Shown here: piece after piece, positions 34,014 to 44,000 of the stretch
How positions within the stretch are numbered: the stretch's first letter is position 1
Layout: every line of letters starts with the position of its first letter
Assembly: GCA_963792815.1 (NCBI GenBank)
Contig: CAWBXR010000016.1
Location: 371,794-435,793 of the forward strand
Length of the DNA stretch: 64,000 nt
Reading direction: 5' to 3'
Origin: JARRPM01 sp963792815
GTDB taxonomy: Bacteria; Pseudomonadota; Gammaproteobacteria; Pseudomonadales; Halieaceae
The notes under the pieces: model-generated
Databases searched by the model: none
The model's input: the letters and a program-made list of their open reading frames with translations, nothing else
What the model was told of the DNA's origin: nothing
Translations under genes and position numbers: made by a program

Positions 34014-34186
34014 TTATCCCTTATCAAACAGTGGCTTGTATTGGTTTAAAGCAGCAATGGGAACGGGCGTGTGGTAATTATATGCTTTTTTTCAGTTTTG
34101 ATATATTTAGGTCTGTGTTATATCTAACAATTAATGTAGCTACACATAAAAATATCCTAAGTTAGTGATACTGATAGGGAAAAAAC
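34014..34186. promoter_or_regulatory. AT-rich divergent promoter region between mrcA and pilM
   Basis: This 173-nt gap is strikingly AT-rich (about two thirds A+T by eye) in an otherwise GC-rich window. It should hold the promoters of both mrcA and pilMNOPQ. A candidate for pilM is TTGATA (34098-34103), 17 nt, TATCTA (34121-34126). No clear sigma-54 GG-N10-GC element was seen. A poly-T stretch at 34085-34092 may reflect intrinsic curvature. Confidence 0.4.
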
Positions 34187-35251
34187 GTGTTCGGGCGAAT
34201 GGGGAAGAGAAAAGCAACGCCGGTTCTCGGGCTGGACGTGAGTTCAACTACCGTCAAGTTGCTGGAATTGAGCTATACGGGGGACCGCTATCGCGTAGAG
34301 AGTTACGCGGTAAGTTCGTTGCCGCAGGATGCGGTGATCGAGAAGAACGTCAACGATGTTGACGGTGTGGCGAATGCCATCCGCAGTGTCGTGGCCCAAT
34401 CCAGGACCAAGCTGAAAACGGTTGCTGCTGCGGTCGCGGGTTCTTCTGTTATTACCAAGATGATCGACATGCCGCAGGGCCTGAGCGAGGACGAGATGGA
34501 AACCCAGCTCACCCTCGAGGCGGACCAGTACATTCCCTACCCGCTCGAAGAGGTATCCATCGACTTCGAGGTCCAGGGCCCCTCCCCCGAGCGCAACAAC
34601 ATGGTCGAGGTACTGCTGGCCGCCTGTCGCCGGGAAACCATCGACACCCGGGTCGAGGCAATCGAGGGCGCCGAACTGGTACCGCGGATCATGGATGTCG
34701 AGGCCTACGCCATGGAGCGGGCCTTTTCCCTGATTCAGCACCAGCTGGAACTGGAAGAAGAGAGCACTGTGGCGGTGGTGGACATCGGCGCGACGATGAC
34801 CACCCTGAGTGTGCTCAGCAACGGCCAGACTATCTATACGCGCGAACAGCTGTTCGGCGGTAAGCAACTCACCGATGAGATCATGCGCCGTTACGGCTTG
34901 CCCATGGAGGAAGCGGGGCTGGCCAAGAAACAGGGCGGCCTGCCGGATGATTACGAGCCCGAGGTGCTTGAACCCTTCAAGGAAGCGGTGGTGCAACAGG
35001 TGGCCCGCTCGCTGCAGTTCTTCTTTTCTTCCAGCCAGTACAACGATGTCGACTACATCATCCTCGCCGGCGGCGTGTCCTCCATGGAAGGGCTGGCCGA
35101 ACTGGTCCAGGACAAGCTGGGCACACCGGCGACTGTGGCAAATCCGTTCGCTAACATGTCCATTTCACCCAAGGTCAATGCCGTCGCCCTGAGCAGCGAC
35201 GCGCCGGCGATGATGATCGCCTGTGGCCTGGCCCTACGGAGCTTTAACTAA
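34187..35251 (+). CDS. pilM: type IV pilus inner-membrane platform protein PilM
   Basis: 354-residue actin-like (FtsA-fold) cytoplasmic ATP-binding protein that binds the PilN N-terminus and links the alignment complex to the motor. Conserved N-terminus TPVLGLDVSSTTVKLLEL; VVDIGATMTTLSVL and ILAGGVSSMEGL are the nucleotide-binding segments. The start may be GTG 34187 or ATG 34199 (MGKRKATPV); spacing to GATAGGGA favours the GTG. The stop overlaps the pilN start by one base (TAATG). Confidence 0.96.
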   Translation: MFGRMGKRKATPVLGLDVSSTTVKLLELSYTGDRYRVESYAVSSLPQDAVIEKNVNDVDGVANAIRSVVAQSRTKLKTVAAAVAGSSVITKMIDMPQGLSEDEMETQLTLEADQYIPYPLEEVSIDFEVQGPSPERNNMVEVLLAACRRETIDTRVEAIEGAELVPRIMDVEAYAMERAFSLIQHQLELEEESTVAVVDIGATMTTLSVLSNGQTIYTREQLFGGKQLTDEIMRRYGLPMEEAGLAKKQGGLPDDYEPEVLEPFKEAVVQQVARSLQFFFSSSQYNDVDYIILAGGVSSMEGLAELVQDKLGTPATVANPFANMSISPKVNAVALSSDAPAMMIACGLALRSFN

Positions 35252-35820
35252 TGGCACAGATTAACTTACTGCCATGGCGGGAAGAGCGACGGCAGGAGCT
35301 CAAGAAAGAATTTCTCGTCACGACCGCCCTGGTGATTGCACTGGCGGTAGGTCTGGTACTGCTTGGAGATCGTTTGGTTAATGGCCAGATCCAGCACCAG
35401 ATAGCGCGCAACCAGTATCTGACAGACAACATCAAGATACTTGACGAGCAGGTGGCCGAAATCCGTGAGTTGCAGAAAAAGCGCAACCAGCTGCTGGACA
35501 GGATGCGCGTCATTCAGGAGCTACAGGGTAACCGCCCGATCATAGTGCGGGTGCTGGACCAGCTGGTCCGCACCGTCCCCGATGGTGTGTTCTATACGAA
35601 TCTGCAGACCAAAAACAAAACGATCACTATTAAAGGGGTCGCCGAGTCAAACAACAGGGTTTCCAGCCTGATGCGTCGCCTGGACGCCTCCGAATGGCTG
35701 GCGAATCCGAATCTCGATGCGGTGAAAGCTGCGCCGGAGTACGGGGACCAGGCAAATACCTTCAACTTGACGGTGCAGATTCAGGCGCCGGCTTCAGAAA
35801 ACAAGTCAGGGGAGGGTTGA
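35251..35820 (+). CDS. pilN: type IV pilus alignment protein PilN
   Basis: 189-residue bitopic membrane protein. The N-terminal cytoplasmic peptide MAQINLLPWREERRQ, which binds PilM, is the strict family signature (INLLPWR). One membrane helix (about residues 25-45) is followed by a coiled coil and a ferredoxin-like periplasmic domain. Pairs with PilO. Overlaps pilM by 1 nt and is 3 nt from pilO. Confidence 0.97.
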   Translation: MAQINLLPWREERRQELKKEFLVTTALVIALAVGLVLLGDRLVNGQIQHQIARNQYLTDNIKILDEQVAEIRELQKKRNQLLDRMRVIQELQGNRPIIVRVLDQLVRTVPDGVFYTNLQTKNKTITIKGVAESNNRVSSLMRRLDASEWLANPNLDAVKAAPEYGDQANTFNLTVQIQAPASENKSGEG

Positions 35821-35823
35821 GCG

Positions 35824-36438
35824 ATGGCATTTGAAGATACCATGCGCTCGCTGCGCGAGTTTGATGTAAACAGTCTGGACTTCGACAATGTCGGTTCCTG
35901 GCCGGTGCCGGTCAAGCTGTTTATCTGGGTAGTCCTGCTGGTCGCCGTGCTAGCGGCGGGTTACTACTACCATATCGAGGAGTTGCAGATCCAGCTGGCC
36001 AAGGTGGAAAAGCAGGAAGTCGAATTAAAGAAAGACTTTGAGAAAAAAGCGTTCCAGGCCGCTAACCTGGAGGCCTACCGGCAGCAGATGGTGGAAATGG
36101 AGGAGTCTTTTGGCGCGCTGGTCAGTCAGTTGCCCAGCGATACCGAGGTTCCCGGGCTGCTTGAGGACATAACCAACAAGGGCCTGCTCAACGGCCTGGA
36201 AATAGCGAGTATTGACCTGCAGAAGGAAACTGCCAGGGAATTCTACGTAGAGCTGCCGATAGCCATCAACGCCTCCGGTTCCTACCATGACCTGGGCGCC
36301 TTTATCAGCGGGATGGCCGGCCTGCCGCGCATCGTAACCTTGCACGACTTCACCATCAGTGCGAAAGGCAACGATGCCAATCACCTGCGGATGAACATCG
36401 TGGCGAAGACTTACCGCTACAAGGACGGGGATGCCTAG
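35824..36438 (+). CDS. pilO: type IV pilus alignment protein PilO
   Basis: 204-residue bitopic protein with a short cytoplasmic N-terminus (including FDNVGSWPVPVKLFIW), one membrane helix (about 38-56), a coiled coil and a periplasmic ferredoxin-like core (ELPIAINASGSYHDLGAFISG). It heterodimerises with PilN and contacts the lipoprotein PilP to bridge the inner-membrane platform and the secretin. Confidence 0.96.
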   Translation: MAFEDTMRSLREFDVNSLDFDNVGSWPVPVKLFIWVVLLVAVLAAGYYYHIEELQIQLAKVEKQEVELKKDFEKKAFQAANLEAYRQQMVEMEESFGALVSQLPSDTEVPGLLEDITNKGLLNGLEIASIDLQKETAREFYVELPIAINASGSYHDLGAFISGMAGLPRIVTLHDFTISAKGNDANHLRMNIVAKTYRYKDGDA

Positions 36439-36440
36439 TT

Positions 36441-36974
36441 ATGACAAGCTTTCCCCGTACACTGGTAGCGATATTGTCTTTGGGAGCCCTCTTGTCCGCC
36501 TGTGCCCAGAAGAACTTTTCAGACCTCGACGCGTTCATGGCGTCCAAGCGTGATCGCCCCGGCGGCGTCATAGCACCGATACCGACTTTCAAGGCCTACG
36601 AGGCGTTTTCCTATAGCGCCACCACACTGCGCAGTCCGTTTGACCGGCCGGTAGAGGTGCGGGAAATCGCCCAGCTCCAGGCTATCAGCGCAATCAAGCC
36701 GGATGACAGTCGGGCGAAGGAGTTCCTGGAACAGTACACTTTCGACTCGCTGCGCATGGTGGGTACCCTGGAGCGCGACGGTGTCGACTGGACCCTGATA
36801 AGCGATCCAGAGGGCGGTGTGCACCGGGTGACCATGGGCAACTATCTCGGTCGTTCTCACGGCAAGATCGTTGAAATGACCGACAGTTACATCGGCGTTG
36901 TTGAAATAGTCAGCGACGGTACCAAGGACGGATGGGTAGAGCGCCCACGTACAATTAAACTAAGTGGCGTATAA
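36441..36974 (+). CDS. pilP: type IV pilus lipoprotein PilP
   Basis: 177-residue inner-membrane lipoprotein with lipobox LLSAC (Cys at about residue 21). The C-terminal beta domain (SLRMVGTLERDGVDWTLISD and VHRVTMGNYLGRSHGKI) binds PilN/PilO and the PilQ secretin. The stop overlaps an alternative pilQ start at 36964. Standard operon position. Confidence 0.96.
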   Translation: MTSFPRTLVAILSLGALLSACAQKNFSDLDAFMASKRDRPGGVIAPIPTFKAYEAFSYSATTLRSPFDRPVEVREIAQLQAISAIKPDDSRAKEFLEQYTFDSLRMVGTLERDGVDWTLISDPEGGVHRVTMGNYLGRSHGKIVEMTDSYIGVVEIVSDGTKDGWVERPRTIKLSGV

Positions 36975-36996
36975 GCCAGGGTCATGGGTGAAAACC

Positions 36997-39150
36997 ATGT
37001 CAAGTAAAAAACAATATCTGGGGACGAAGGCCGTGGGGATAGCAAAAGAAAACATCGGGAAAAGACTGCTTGCAGTTGTTGGTGGCCTGGTGGGCGTTTT
37101 ATTGGCCGGAGCAGTGCATGCCACAGCTACCATCGAAGGCATCGAATTCAGCGCCAGGCCGGGCAGCAAATTTGAAATCCGCCTGGACTTCAGCGAAGCG
37201 CCGCCGGAAATGACGTCGTACACCATTGAGAAACCGGCTCGCATAGCAATCGACTTCCCCGACACCGCCAGCGCCCTGGAGCGCAAGCGCTACTCATTGC
37301 CCTACGGCAATGCAACCGGCGTTGTGGTACTGGAATCCGGCGGTCGCACCCGCATGGTGGTCAACCTGGTGAAGGTCGTGCCTTACGAAACCCGCGTCGA
37401 CGGCAATAGTCTCTTTGTCGTGGTGGGCCAGGAAAGCAGCGGTGACTATGTCAAGCAGGGTTCCGACCCCTACCAGGTCAAAACCGCGGTAGAGCAGGTT
37501 ACTCAGGTATCCTCCGAGATTACCGACCTGCAGTTCCAGCGGACCCCCAGTGGGGAGGGTCGCCTGACTCTGGAGCTGACGAATCCGTCGGTAGACGTGA
37601 ACGTCTTCAGTGAAAGCGGTGACATCAAGGTGCAGTTTGTCAACACCTCTGTGCCGGAACGCCTGATGCGCCGCTACGACGTTACCGATTTTGCCACCCC
37701 GGTGACCAGCGTGGATGTGAACTCCACTGAGCGCGGCGCAACTTTGACCCTTAAGAATACCGGTGACTTTGATTACCTTGCCTACCAGACCGACAACCAG
37801 TACGTGCTCAGCGTCAAGCCGCTTTCCAAGAAGGAGGTAGAGGAACGCAGGAACGAATTCGTCTATGTCGGTGACCGGATATCCCTCAACTTCCAGGATA
37901 TTGAGATCCGTGCGGTGTTGCAGTTGATCGCCGACTTTACCGAACTGAACCTCGTGGCCAGCGACACGGTGCGCGGCCGCATCACCCTGCGCCTGCAGAA
38001 TGTGCCCTGGGACCAGGCGCTGGAACTGGTGTTGAAAACCAAGGGCCTGGACAAGCGCCAGATCGGTAATGTACTGATGGTGGCGCCGGCCGCTGAGATT
38101 GCCGAGCGCGAGCGCCAGCAAATTGAGGCGAACAAGCAGATCGCCGAACTGGCGCCGCTGCAGTCAGAGTTTGTCCGCATCCGCTACGCCAATGCAGCCA
38201 ATATCGTGCAGCTGTTTCAGGCGGGCTCCGAAGAGGGCGGCAGCCTGATCTCCGGCCGCGGCTCCGTGGTGGTCGAACCGCGCACGAACTCGCTCATCAT
38301 TACCGAAACAGCGCCCAAGCTGGCGGAAATTCGCGGCCTGATCGAGCTGGTTGATATCCCGATCCGGCAGGTGATGATCGAGGCCAGGATTGTGATCGCC
38401 CAGTCCGACGCTACCAAGAACCTGGGTATCGAGTGGGGCGGCGCTTACCTCAACACCAATAATGACAACATCACCTCTGTTTCCGGTAATACCCAGAACG
38501 TGGTCGGGCTGAACGAATCCGTGATCAACGGCACCCAGCCCCAGGTGGATTACCCCGGTGCGCTGCTGGTCGACCTTGGCGTGACCCGCAACAGCGGCTT
38601 CGCGGTGGGCTTTACCAGCGGCGACCTGTTCCTGACCGCGGAATTGTCCGCCCTGGAAGCGGCGGGTGAGGGCGAGGTGGTATCCCAGCCCAAGGTGATC
38701 ACCGGCGACAAGCAGCAGGCCTCGATCAAGTCCGGTACCGAGATTCCCTACCAGGAGTCCTCTGCCAGTGGCGAGACCACAACCTCCTTCAAGGACGCGG
38801 TGCTGGCACTGGATGTGACGCCCAATATCACCCCGGATGACAGGATCATGCTGGAGCTGCAGGTGAACCAGGACTCCATCGGTGAACTGGTGCCCAGCGG
38901 CCAGGGCGGATTCATTCCCTCCATTGACACCACCCAGTTGAATACCCAGGTGTTGGTGGGCAACGGGGAGACGGTTGTTCTGGGCGGCGTGTTCAAGACC
39001 GAGGACATCGAGTCGATCAACAAGGTGCCCTTCTTCGGTGACCTGCCCTATATCGGCGCCTTCTTCCGCAATGAGTCCACCAGCCACAAGAAGACCGAGA
39101 CGCTGATCTTCATCACGCCGCGGATTCTCGCCGAAACTCTGCTCGACTAG
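36997..39150 (+). CDS. pilQ: type IV pilus secretin PilQ
   Basis: 717-residue outer-membrane secretin through which the pilus emerges. Start ATG 36997 is chosen because GGGTGA lies upstream and the sequence from there makes a sensible signal peptide (cleavage likely after AGAVHA); GTG 36964 is possible. The order is signal peptide, two AMIN peptidoglycan-binding domains (IEGIEFSARPGSKFEIRLD; then about residues 165-255), secretin N0/N1 domains (ISLNFQDIEIRAVLQLIADF), and the C-terminal secretin channel (VVSQPKVITGDKQQASIKSG, VVLGGVFKTEDIESINKVP, ETLIFITPRIL). Confidence 0.97.
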   Translation: MSSKKQYLGTKAVGIAKENIGKRLLAVVGGLVGVLLAGAVHATATIEGIEFSARPGSKFEIRLDFSEAPPEMTSYTIEKPARIAIDFPDTASALERKRYSLPYGNATGVVVLESGGRTRMVVNLVKVVPYETRVDGNSLFVVVGQESSGDYVKQGSDPYQVKTAVEQVTQVSSEITDLQFQRTPSGEGRLTLELTNPSVDVNVFSESGDIKVQFVNTSVPERLMRRYDVTDFATPVTSVDVNSTERGATLTLKNTGDFDYLAYQTDNQYVLSVKPLSKKEVEERRNEFVYVGDRISLNFQDIEIRAVLQLIADFTELNLVASDTVRGRITLRLQNVPWDQALELVLKTKGLDKRQIGNVLMVAPAAEIAERERQQIEANKQIAELAPLQSEFVRIRYANAANIVQLFQAGSEEGGSLISGRGSVVVEPRTNSLIITETAPKLAEIRGLIELVDIPIRQVMIEARIVIAQSDATKNLGIEWGGAYLNTNNDNITSVSGNTQNVVGLNESVINGTQPQVDYPGALLVDLGVTRNSGFAVGFTSGDLFLTAELSALEAAGEGEVVSQPKVITGDKQQASIKSGTEIPYQESSASGETTTSFKDAVLALDVTPNITPDDRIMLELQVNQDSIGELVPSGQGGFIPSIDTTQLNTQVLVGNGETVVLGGVFKTEDIESINKVPFFGDLPYIGAFFRNESTSHKKTETLIFITPRILAETLLD

Positions 39151-39167
39151 GGCTTCGCCGCAGCAAG

Positions 39168-39680
39168 ATGCCCAGACTTCACAGGATTTTTCTGGTCGGC
39201 CCCATGGGGGCCGGCAAATCCACTATTGGCAAGTACCTGGCCCAGCACCTCAAGCTGCGTTTCGCAGACACCGATACCGAGATAGAGGCGCGTACCGGCG
39301 CGGATATCCCGTGGATATTTGATGTCGAGGGTGAGGCTGGCTTTCGCGAGCGAGAGGTACAGGTTGTCGAGGAACTGACGACCTGGGACGACATTGTGCT
39401 GGCGACAGGCGGCGGTGTGGTCATGCGGCCCGAGAATCGGCAGGCGCTGGGCGCGCGCGGCTATGTGGTCTATCTGCACGCCACAGTCGACGAGCAGGTA
39501 CGGCGCACCCGCAAGGACCGGCGCAGGCCCCTGCTGCAAAAGGGTGACCCGGAGGAAGTGCTGCGCACCCTGATGGCGATTCGCGACCCCCTCTATCGGG
39601 AGATCGCCGACCATATCATCGATACCGATGGCTGCAGTCCCCGGACCGTAGCCCAGCGGCTGGTGCGCGACCTGCAATAG
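39168..39680 (+). CDS. aroK: shikimate kinase I
   Basis: 170-residue P-loop kinase phosphorylating shikimate at the 3-hydroxyl (aromatic amino-acid pathway). Walker A GPMGAGKSTIGKYLA; substrate-binding DTDTEIEARTG, GEAGFREREV and ATGGGVVMRPENR. Located 17 nt after pilQ and upstream of aroB, the conserved pil-aroKB order of gammaproteobacteria. Confidence 0.97.
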   Translation: MPRLHRIFLVGPMGAGKSTIGKYLAQHLKLRFADTDTEIEARTGADIPWIFDVEGEAGFREREVQVVEELTTWDDIVLATGGGVVMRPENRQALGARGYVVYLHATVDEQVRRTRKDRRRPLLQKGDPEEVLRTLMAIRDPLYREIADHIIDTDGCSPRTVAQRLVRDLQ

Positions 39681-39796
39681 GCCCTGAACCCCAGGCGCCA
39701 GCCCTCGCCCCGATTCGGTGTTTGGAGCGCCGGCCCCCAGGCGGTATCATCGCTTCTTTTTCACCCTATAGCCGAGGATTCCAGGTGTCCCTGTTG

Positions 39797-40882
39797 ATGC
39801 ACACCCTGCATGTTGATCTGGGGGAGCGCAGCTACCCTGTGTACATTGGTCGCGACCTGCTCGCCGACCCACAGCTGCTGGCCGGGCATATTACCGGTTC
39901 CCAGGTCGTTATCGTAAGCAACGCAACCGTCGCCCCGCTTTACATGGACCGGGTCCGGTCGGCCCTGGGCTCTGCCGGTCAGGTCACCGAGGTGATCCTC
40001 CCGGACGGGGAACAGTACAAGACCCTCGCAACGCTCGGCGATATTTTTGATGAGGTGATGGCGGCCGGTCACAATCGCAGCACCACTTTTGTCGCCGTCG
40101 GCGGAGGTGTGGTGGGCGACATTACCGGTTTTGCGGCTGCCTGTTACCAGCGCGGGGTCAGCTTCGTCCAGGTCCCCACGACCCTGCTGGCGCAGGTTGA
40201 TTCGTCTGTGGGGGGCAAAACGGCTGTCAATCACCCCCTCGGAAAAAACATGATAGGGGCTTTCCACCAGCCAGTTGCAGTGCTGATCGACACCAACACG
40301 CTGCAGACCCTGCCGCCGCGGGAACTGGCGGCGGGACTGGCGGAGGTTATCAAGTATGGGCTGATCTGTGACGAGCCCTTCTACCGCTGGCTGCAACAGC
40401 ATATGCACAGGCTGCTGGCGCGAGAAGAGGCTGCCCTGGCTGAGGCGATCGAGCGCAGTTGCGCCAACAAGGCGAAAGTGGTGTCTGCCGATGAGCGCGA
40501 GGGGGGAGTGCGAGCGATCCTGAATCTCGGCCATACCTTCGGGCATGCGATCGAAACGGCCCAGGGCTACGGCCAGTGGCTGCACGGTGAGGCCGTGGCG
40601 GTAGGTATGCTGCTGGCATTGGAGCTGTCGGCGCGGCGCGGAATGGTCCCCGCCGCGGAGGTGGCGGGCCTGCGGGATCTGCTGCTGGCCGCGGGACTCC
40701 CGGTGGAAGCTCCCGCCGATATGACAGCTGCGGATTTTCTCGAACTGATGGCGCGGGACAAGAAGGTGATTGATGGGCGTATGCGACTGGTGCTGCTCGA
40801 AGCCATTGGCTCTGCCTGTATTGTCGATGATGCAGATGAACGGGAGCTGGTCGAACTGCTTGAGGCGCCCGTAAAAGACTGA
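39797..40882 (+). CDS. aroB: 3-dehydroquinate synthase
   Basis: 361-residue NAD+ and metal-dependent enzyme converting DAHP to 3-dehydroquinate, the second step of the shikimate pathway. ATG 39797 gives MHTLHVDLGERSYPVYIG, aligning with known AroB N-termini. GTG 39785, seven bases after GAGGATTCCAG, is the alternative. Motifs: NAD-binding VAVGGGVVGDITGFAAA, VPTTLLAQVDSSVGGKTAVNHPLGKN (key residues of the active site) and the zinc-binding NLGHTFGHAIE and WLHGEAVAVGM. Confidence 0.96.
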   Translation: MHTLHVDLGERSYPVYIGRDLLADPQLLAGHITGSQVVIVSNATVAPLYMDRVRSALGSAGQVTEVILPDGEQYKTLATLGDIFDEVMAAGHNRSTTFVAVGGGVVGDITGFAAACYQRGVSFVQVPTTLLAQVDSSVGGKTAVNHPLGKNMIGAFHQPVAVLIDTNTLQTLPPRELAAGLAEVIKYGLICDEPFYRWLQQHMHRLLAREEAALAEAIERSCANKAKVVSADEREGGVRAILNLGHTFGHAIETAQGYGQWLHGEAVAVGMLLALELSARRGMVPAAEVAGLRDLLLAAGLPVEAPADMTAADFLELMARDKKVIDGRMRLVLLEAIGSACIVDDADERELVELLEAPVKD

Positions 40883-40902
40883 TTCGGGCCCCCCGGGCCG
40901 AT

Positions 40903-40931
40903 TTGTCCGGCAATGCCTGTATGTGTAGAAT
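40903..40931 (+). promoter_or_regulatory. candidate sigma-70 promoter of gltBD
   Basis: TTGTCC (40903-40908), 17-nt spacer, TAGAAT (40926-40931) in the 136-nt gap between aroB and gltB, leaving a leader of about 80 nt. A short GC-rich inverted repeat (GGCCC/GGGCC) lies just upstream. Confidence 0.5.
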
Positions 40932-41018
40932 GGTGACCCCCCTTCTTGCCCGGAATCTGCCGTGGCGCCGGGTGCTCCGCTGTAACTTATTGTTATTACT
41001 TATTATTTTGGACCGACT

Positions 41019-44000
41019 ATGAGCGCAGGCCTCTTTAGACCTGAAGAATTCCGTGACAATTGCGGTTTCGGACTGATTGCACACACTGCAGGCGTCGCCA
41101 GTCACCGCCTGCTGCGCACTGCCATCGAATCCCTGACCTGCATGACACATCGGGGCGGCATAGCCGCGGACGGCAAAACCGGTGATGGTTGTGGCCTGCT
41201 CATGCAGATGCCCGACCGCTTTATGCGCACCCTGGCCCGGGAGTGTTTTGGGGCCGAACTGGGTGATAACTACGGCATTGGCCAGATTTTTCTCAGCAGC
41301 GACCCCGAGCGCGCCGCCAGGGCCCGCAGCGCAACCGAACAGGCTGTCACCGACCAGGGCCTGCGAGTCCTGGGCTGGCGCGAGGTGCCAACGGACAGTT
41401 CGGTGTGTGGCTCTATCGCATTGTCGAGCCTGCCGGTGATCGAGCAGTTGTTCGTCGATGCCTCCGGGGTGTCCGAGCAGGAATTGAGCACAAAGCTGTT
41501 TGTCGCCCGGCGCAAGGCGGAGATCGCCAACGCCGGGGACAGTGATTTCTATATTGTCGGCCTGTCGGGCAAGGTCATCGCCTACAAGGGGCTGGTGATG
41601 CCGGTGGACCTGCCCCGGTTTTACCTGGACCTGGATGACGAGCGGCTGGAAACCGCGATCTGTGTTTTCCACCAGCGCTTTTCCACCAATACCATGCCCC
41701 GCTGGCCGCTGGCCCAGCCCTTCCGGATGCTGGCCCACAATGGTGAGATCAATACCATCGAAGGTAACCGCAACTGGGCCGATGCCCGCACGGCGCGCTT
41801 CGAGACCGACCAGCTGCCGAACATCCAGGAGATTGCGCCGCTGGTGAATCGCACCGGCTCCGACTCATCCAGCCTGGATAATATGCTGGATGTGTTGCTT
41901 ACCGGCGGCGTGGACATGGCGCGCGCCCTGCGCATGCTGATTCCCCCTGCCTGGCAGAATATCGAGTCGATGGACCCGGACCTCAAGGCCTTCTACGAGT
42001 ACCATTCCATGCACATGGAGCCCTGGGATGGCCCGGCGGGTATCGTGCTTACCGACGGCCGCTACGCGGTTTGCCTGCTGGACCGCAACGGCCTGCGTCC
42101 CGCCCGCTGGGTGACTACCAGGGATGGCTTTATCACCCTTGCTTCCGAAGTCGGAACCCATCCTTACAAGAGCGAGGATGTGATCGCCAAGGGTCGCGTC
42201 GGGCCCGGCCAGATATTGATGGTCGACACCCACACCGGCGAGCTGCTGCAAAACGACGAAATCGACAACCGCCTGAAAGCCCGCCAGCCTTACAAGCGCT
42301 GGCTCAAGGAGAAGGCGCAGCGTATCGAGGGAACGTTCGCCGGTGAAATGGCTGCCGATATCGACTCAGCCCGACTGAACACCTACATGAAAATGTTCCA
42401 GGTAAGCTTCGAGGAGCGGGACCAGGTATTGCGGCCATTGGCGGAAACGGGCAACGAGGGCGTCGGCTCGATGGGTGACGACACCCCGATGGCCGTGCTG
42501 TCGCGCCTGGAGCGCTCCCTGTACGACTACTTCCGGCAGAAATTTGCCCAGGTGACAAACCCGCCAATCGACCCCCTGCGCGAAACCATCGTCATGTCGC
42601 TGGAGACCGATCTGGGCGGGGAAAAGAACATTTTCCTGGAGGGCCCGGAGCATGCCGACCGGGTCATCCTGTCCTCGCCGGTGCTGTCACAGGGTAAATT
42701 TACCACCTTGTCGCAACTCAACCGGCCCGGCTTCATGCCCAGGCGACTCGACTGTACCTACAATCCCGCCGAAAAAGGCCTGGGCCAGGCGATCGCAGAC
42801 ATGGTGGCCGAAGCCGAGGGCGCTGTTCGGGCCGGCAGCTCGATCCTGATACTGTCTGACCGGGGTATCGACAAGGAGCGCCTGCCCATACACAGCCTGC
42901 TGTCCGCGGGCGCTGTGCACCACCACCTGATAGCACAGGGCCTGCGGATCGACGCCAACATCGTGGTCGAGACCGCCAGCGCCAGGGACTCGCACCAGAT
43001 AGCCTGTCTGCTCGGCTTCGGGGCCACCGCCGTGTATCCCTACATGGCCTACAGTGTGCTGGAAGACCTGATTCGAAGCGGGGAGGTGCTGGGAGAGCCC
43101 AGTGCCTGTTACAAGAACTATCGCAAGGGCATCAACAAGGGCCTGCTGAAGATCATGTCCAAGATGGGCATTTCCGCGGTCAGCTCCTACCGCGGGGCGC
43201 AGCTGTTCGAGGCCGTGGGCCTCGCGCGGGAAGTGGTCGATGTCGCCTTCCGCGGCGTATCCTCGCGAATTGGCGGGGCTGACTTTCACGAGCTCGAGCA
43301 GGACCAGAAAGCGCTTGCCCGCAGGGCCTGGACCCTGCGCAAAGGCATCGAACAGGGCGGCCTGCTCAAGTATGTCCACGGCCAGGAGTACCATGCGTTC
43401 AACCCCGATGTGGTGATGACCTTGCAGCAGGCGGTGGCCAGTGGCGACTACGCGGTTTACCAGCGCTATTCGTCGTTGGTAAATACCCGGCCCGTGGCAA
43501 CCCTGCGCGACCTGATGAAACCGGTCGAATCCGATGCCCCGCTGGCGCTGGACGAGGTAGAGTCCATCGAAAAGATCCTGCCGCGTTTCGACTCTGCGGG
43601 GATGTCCCTGGGGGCACTGAGTCCCGAGGCTCACCAGGCCCTCGCCGCCGCCATGAACCGGATGGGCGCCCGCTCCAACTCCGGTGAGGGCGGCGAAGAT
43701 CCCGAGCGCTTTGGCACCGAGCGGATGTCCAAGATCAAGCAGATCGCATCCGGCCGCTTCGGCGTAACCCCGCACTACCTCGTCAATGCGGAGGTCCTGC
43801 AGATCAAGATTGCCCAGGGCGCCAAGCCCGGCGAGGGCGGCCAGCTGCCCGGCGGCAAGGTCAATGAGCTCATCGCGCGCCTGCGCTATTCCGTCCCCGG
43901 GGTAACCCTGATCTCGCCACCGCCGCACCACGATATCTACTCCATCGAGGATCTGGCCCAGCTGATTTTCGACCTGAAACAGGTCAACCCCCAGGCGCTG

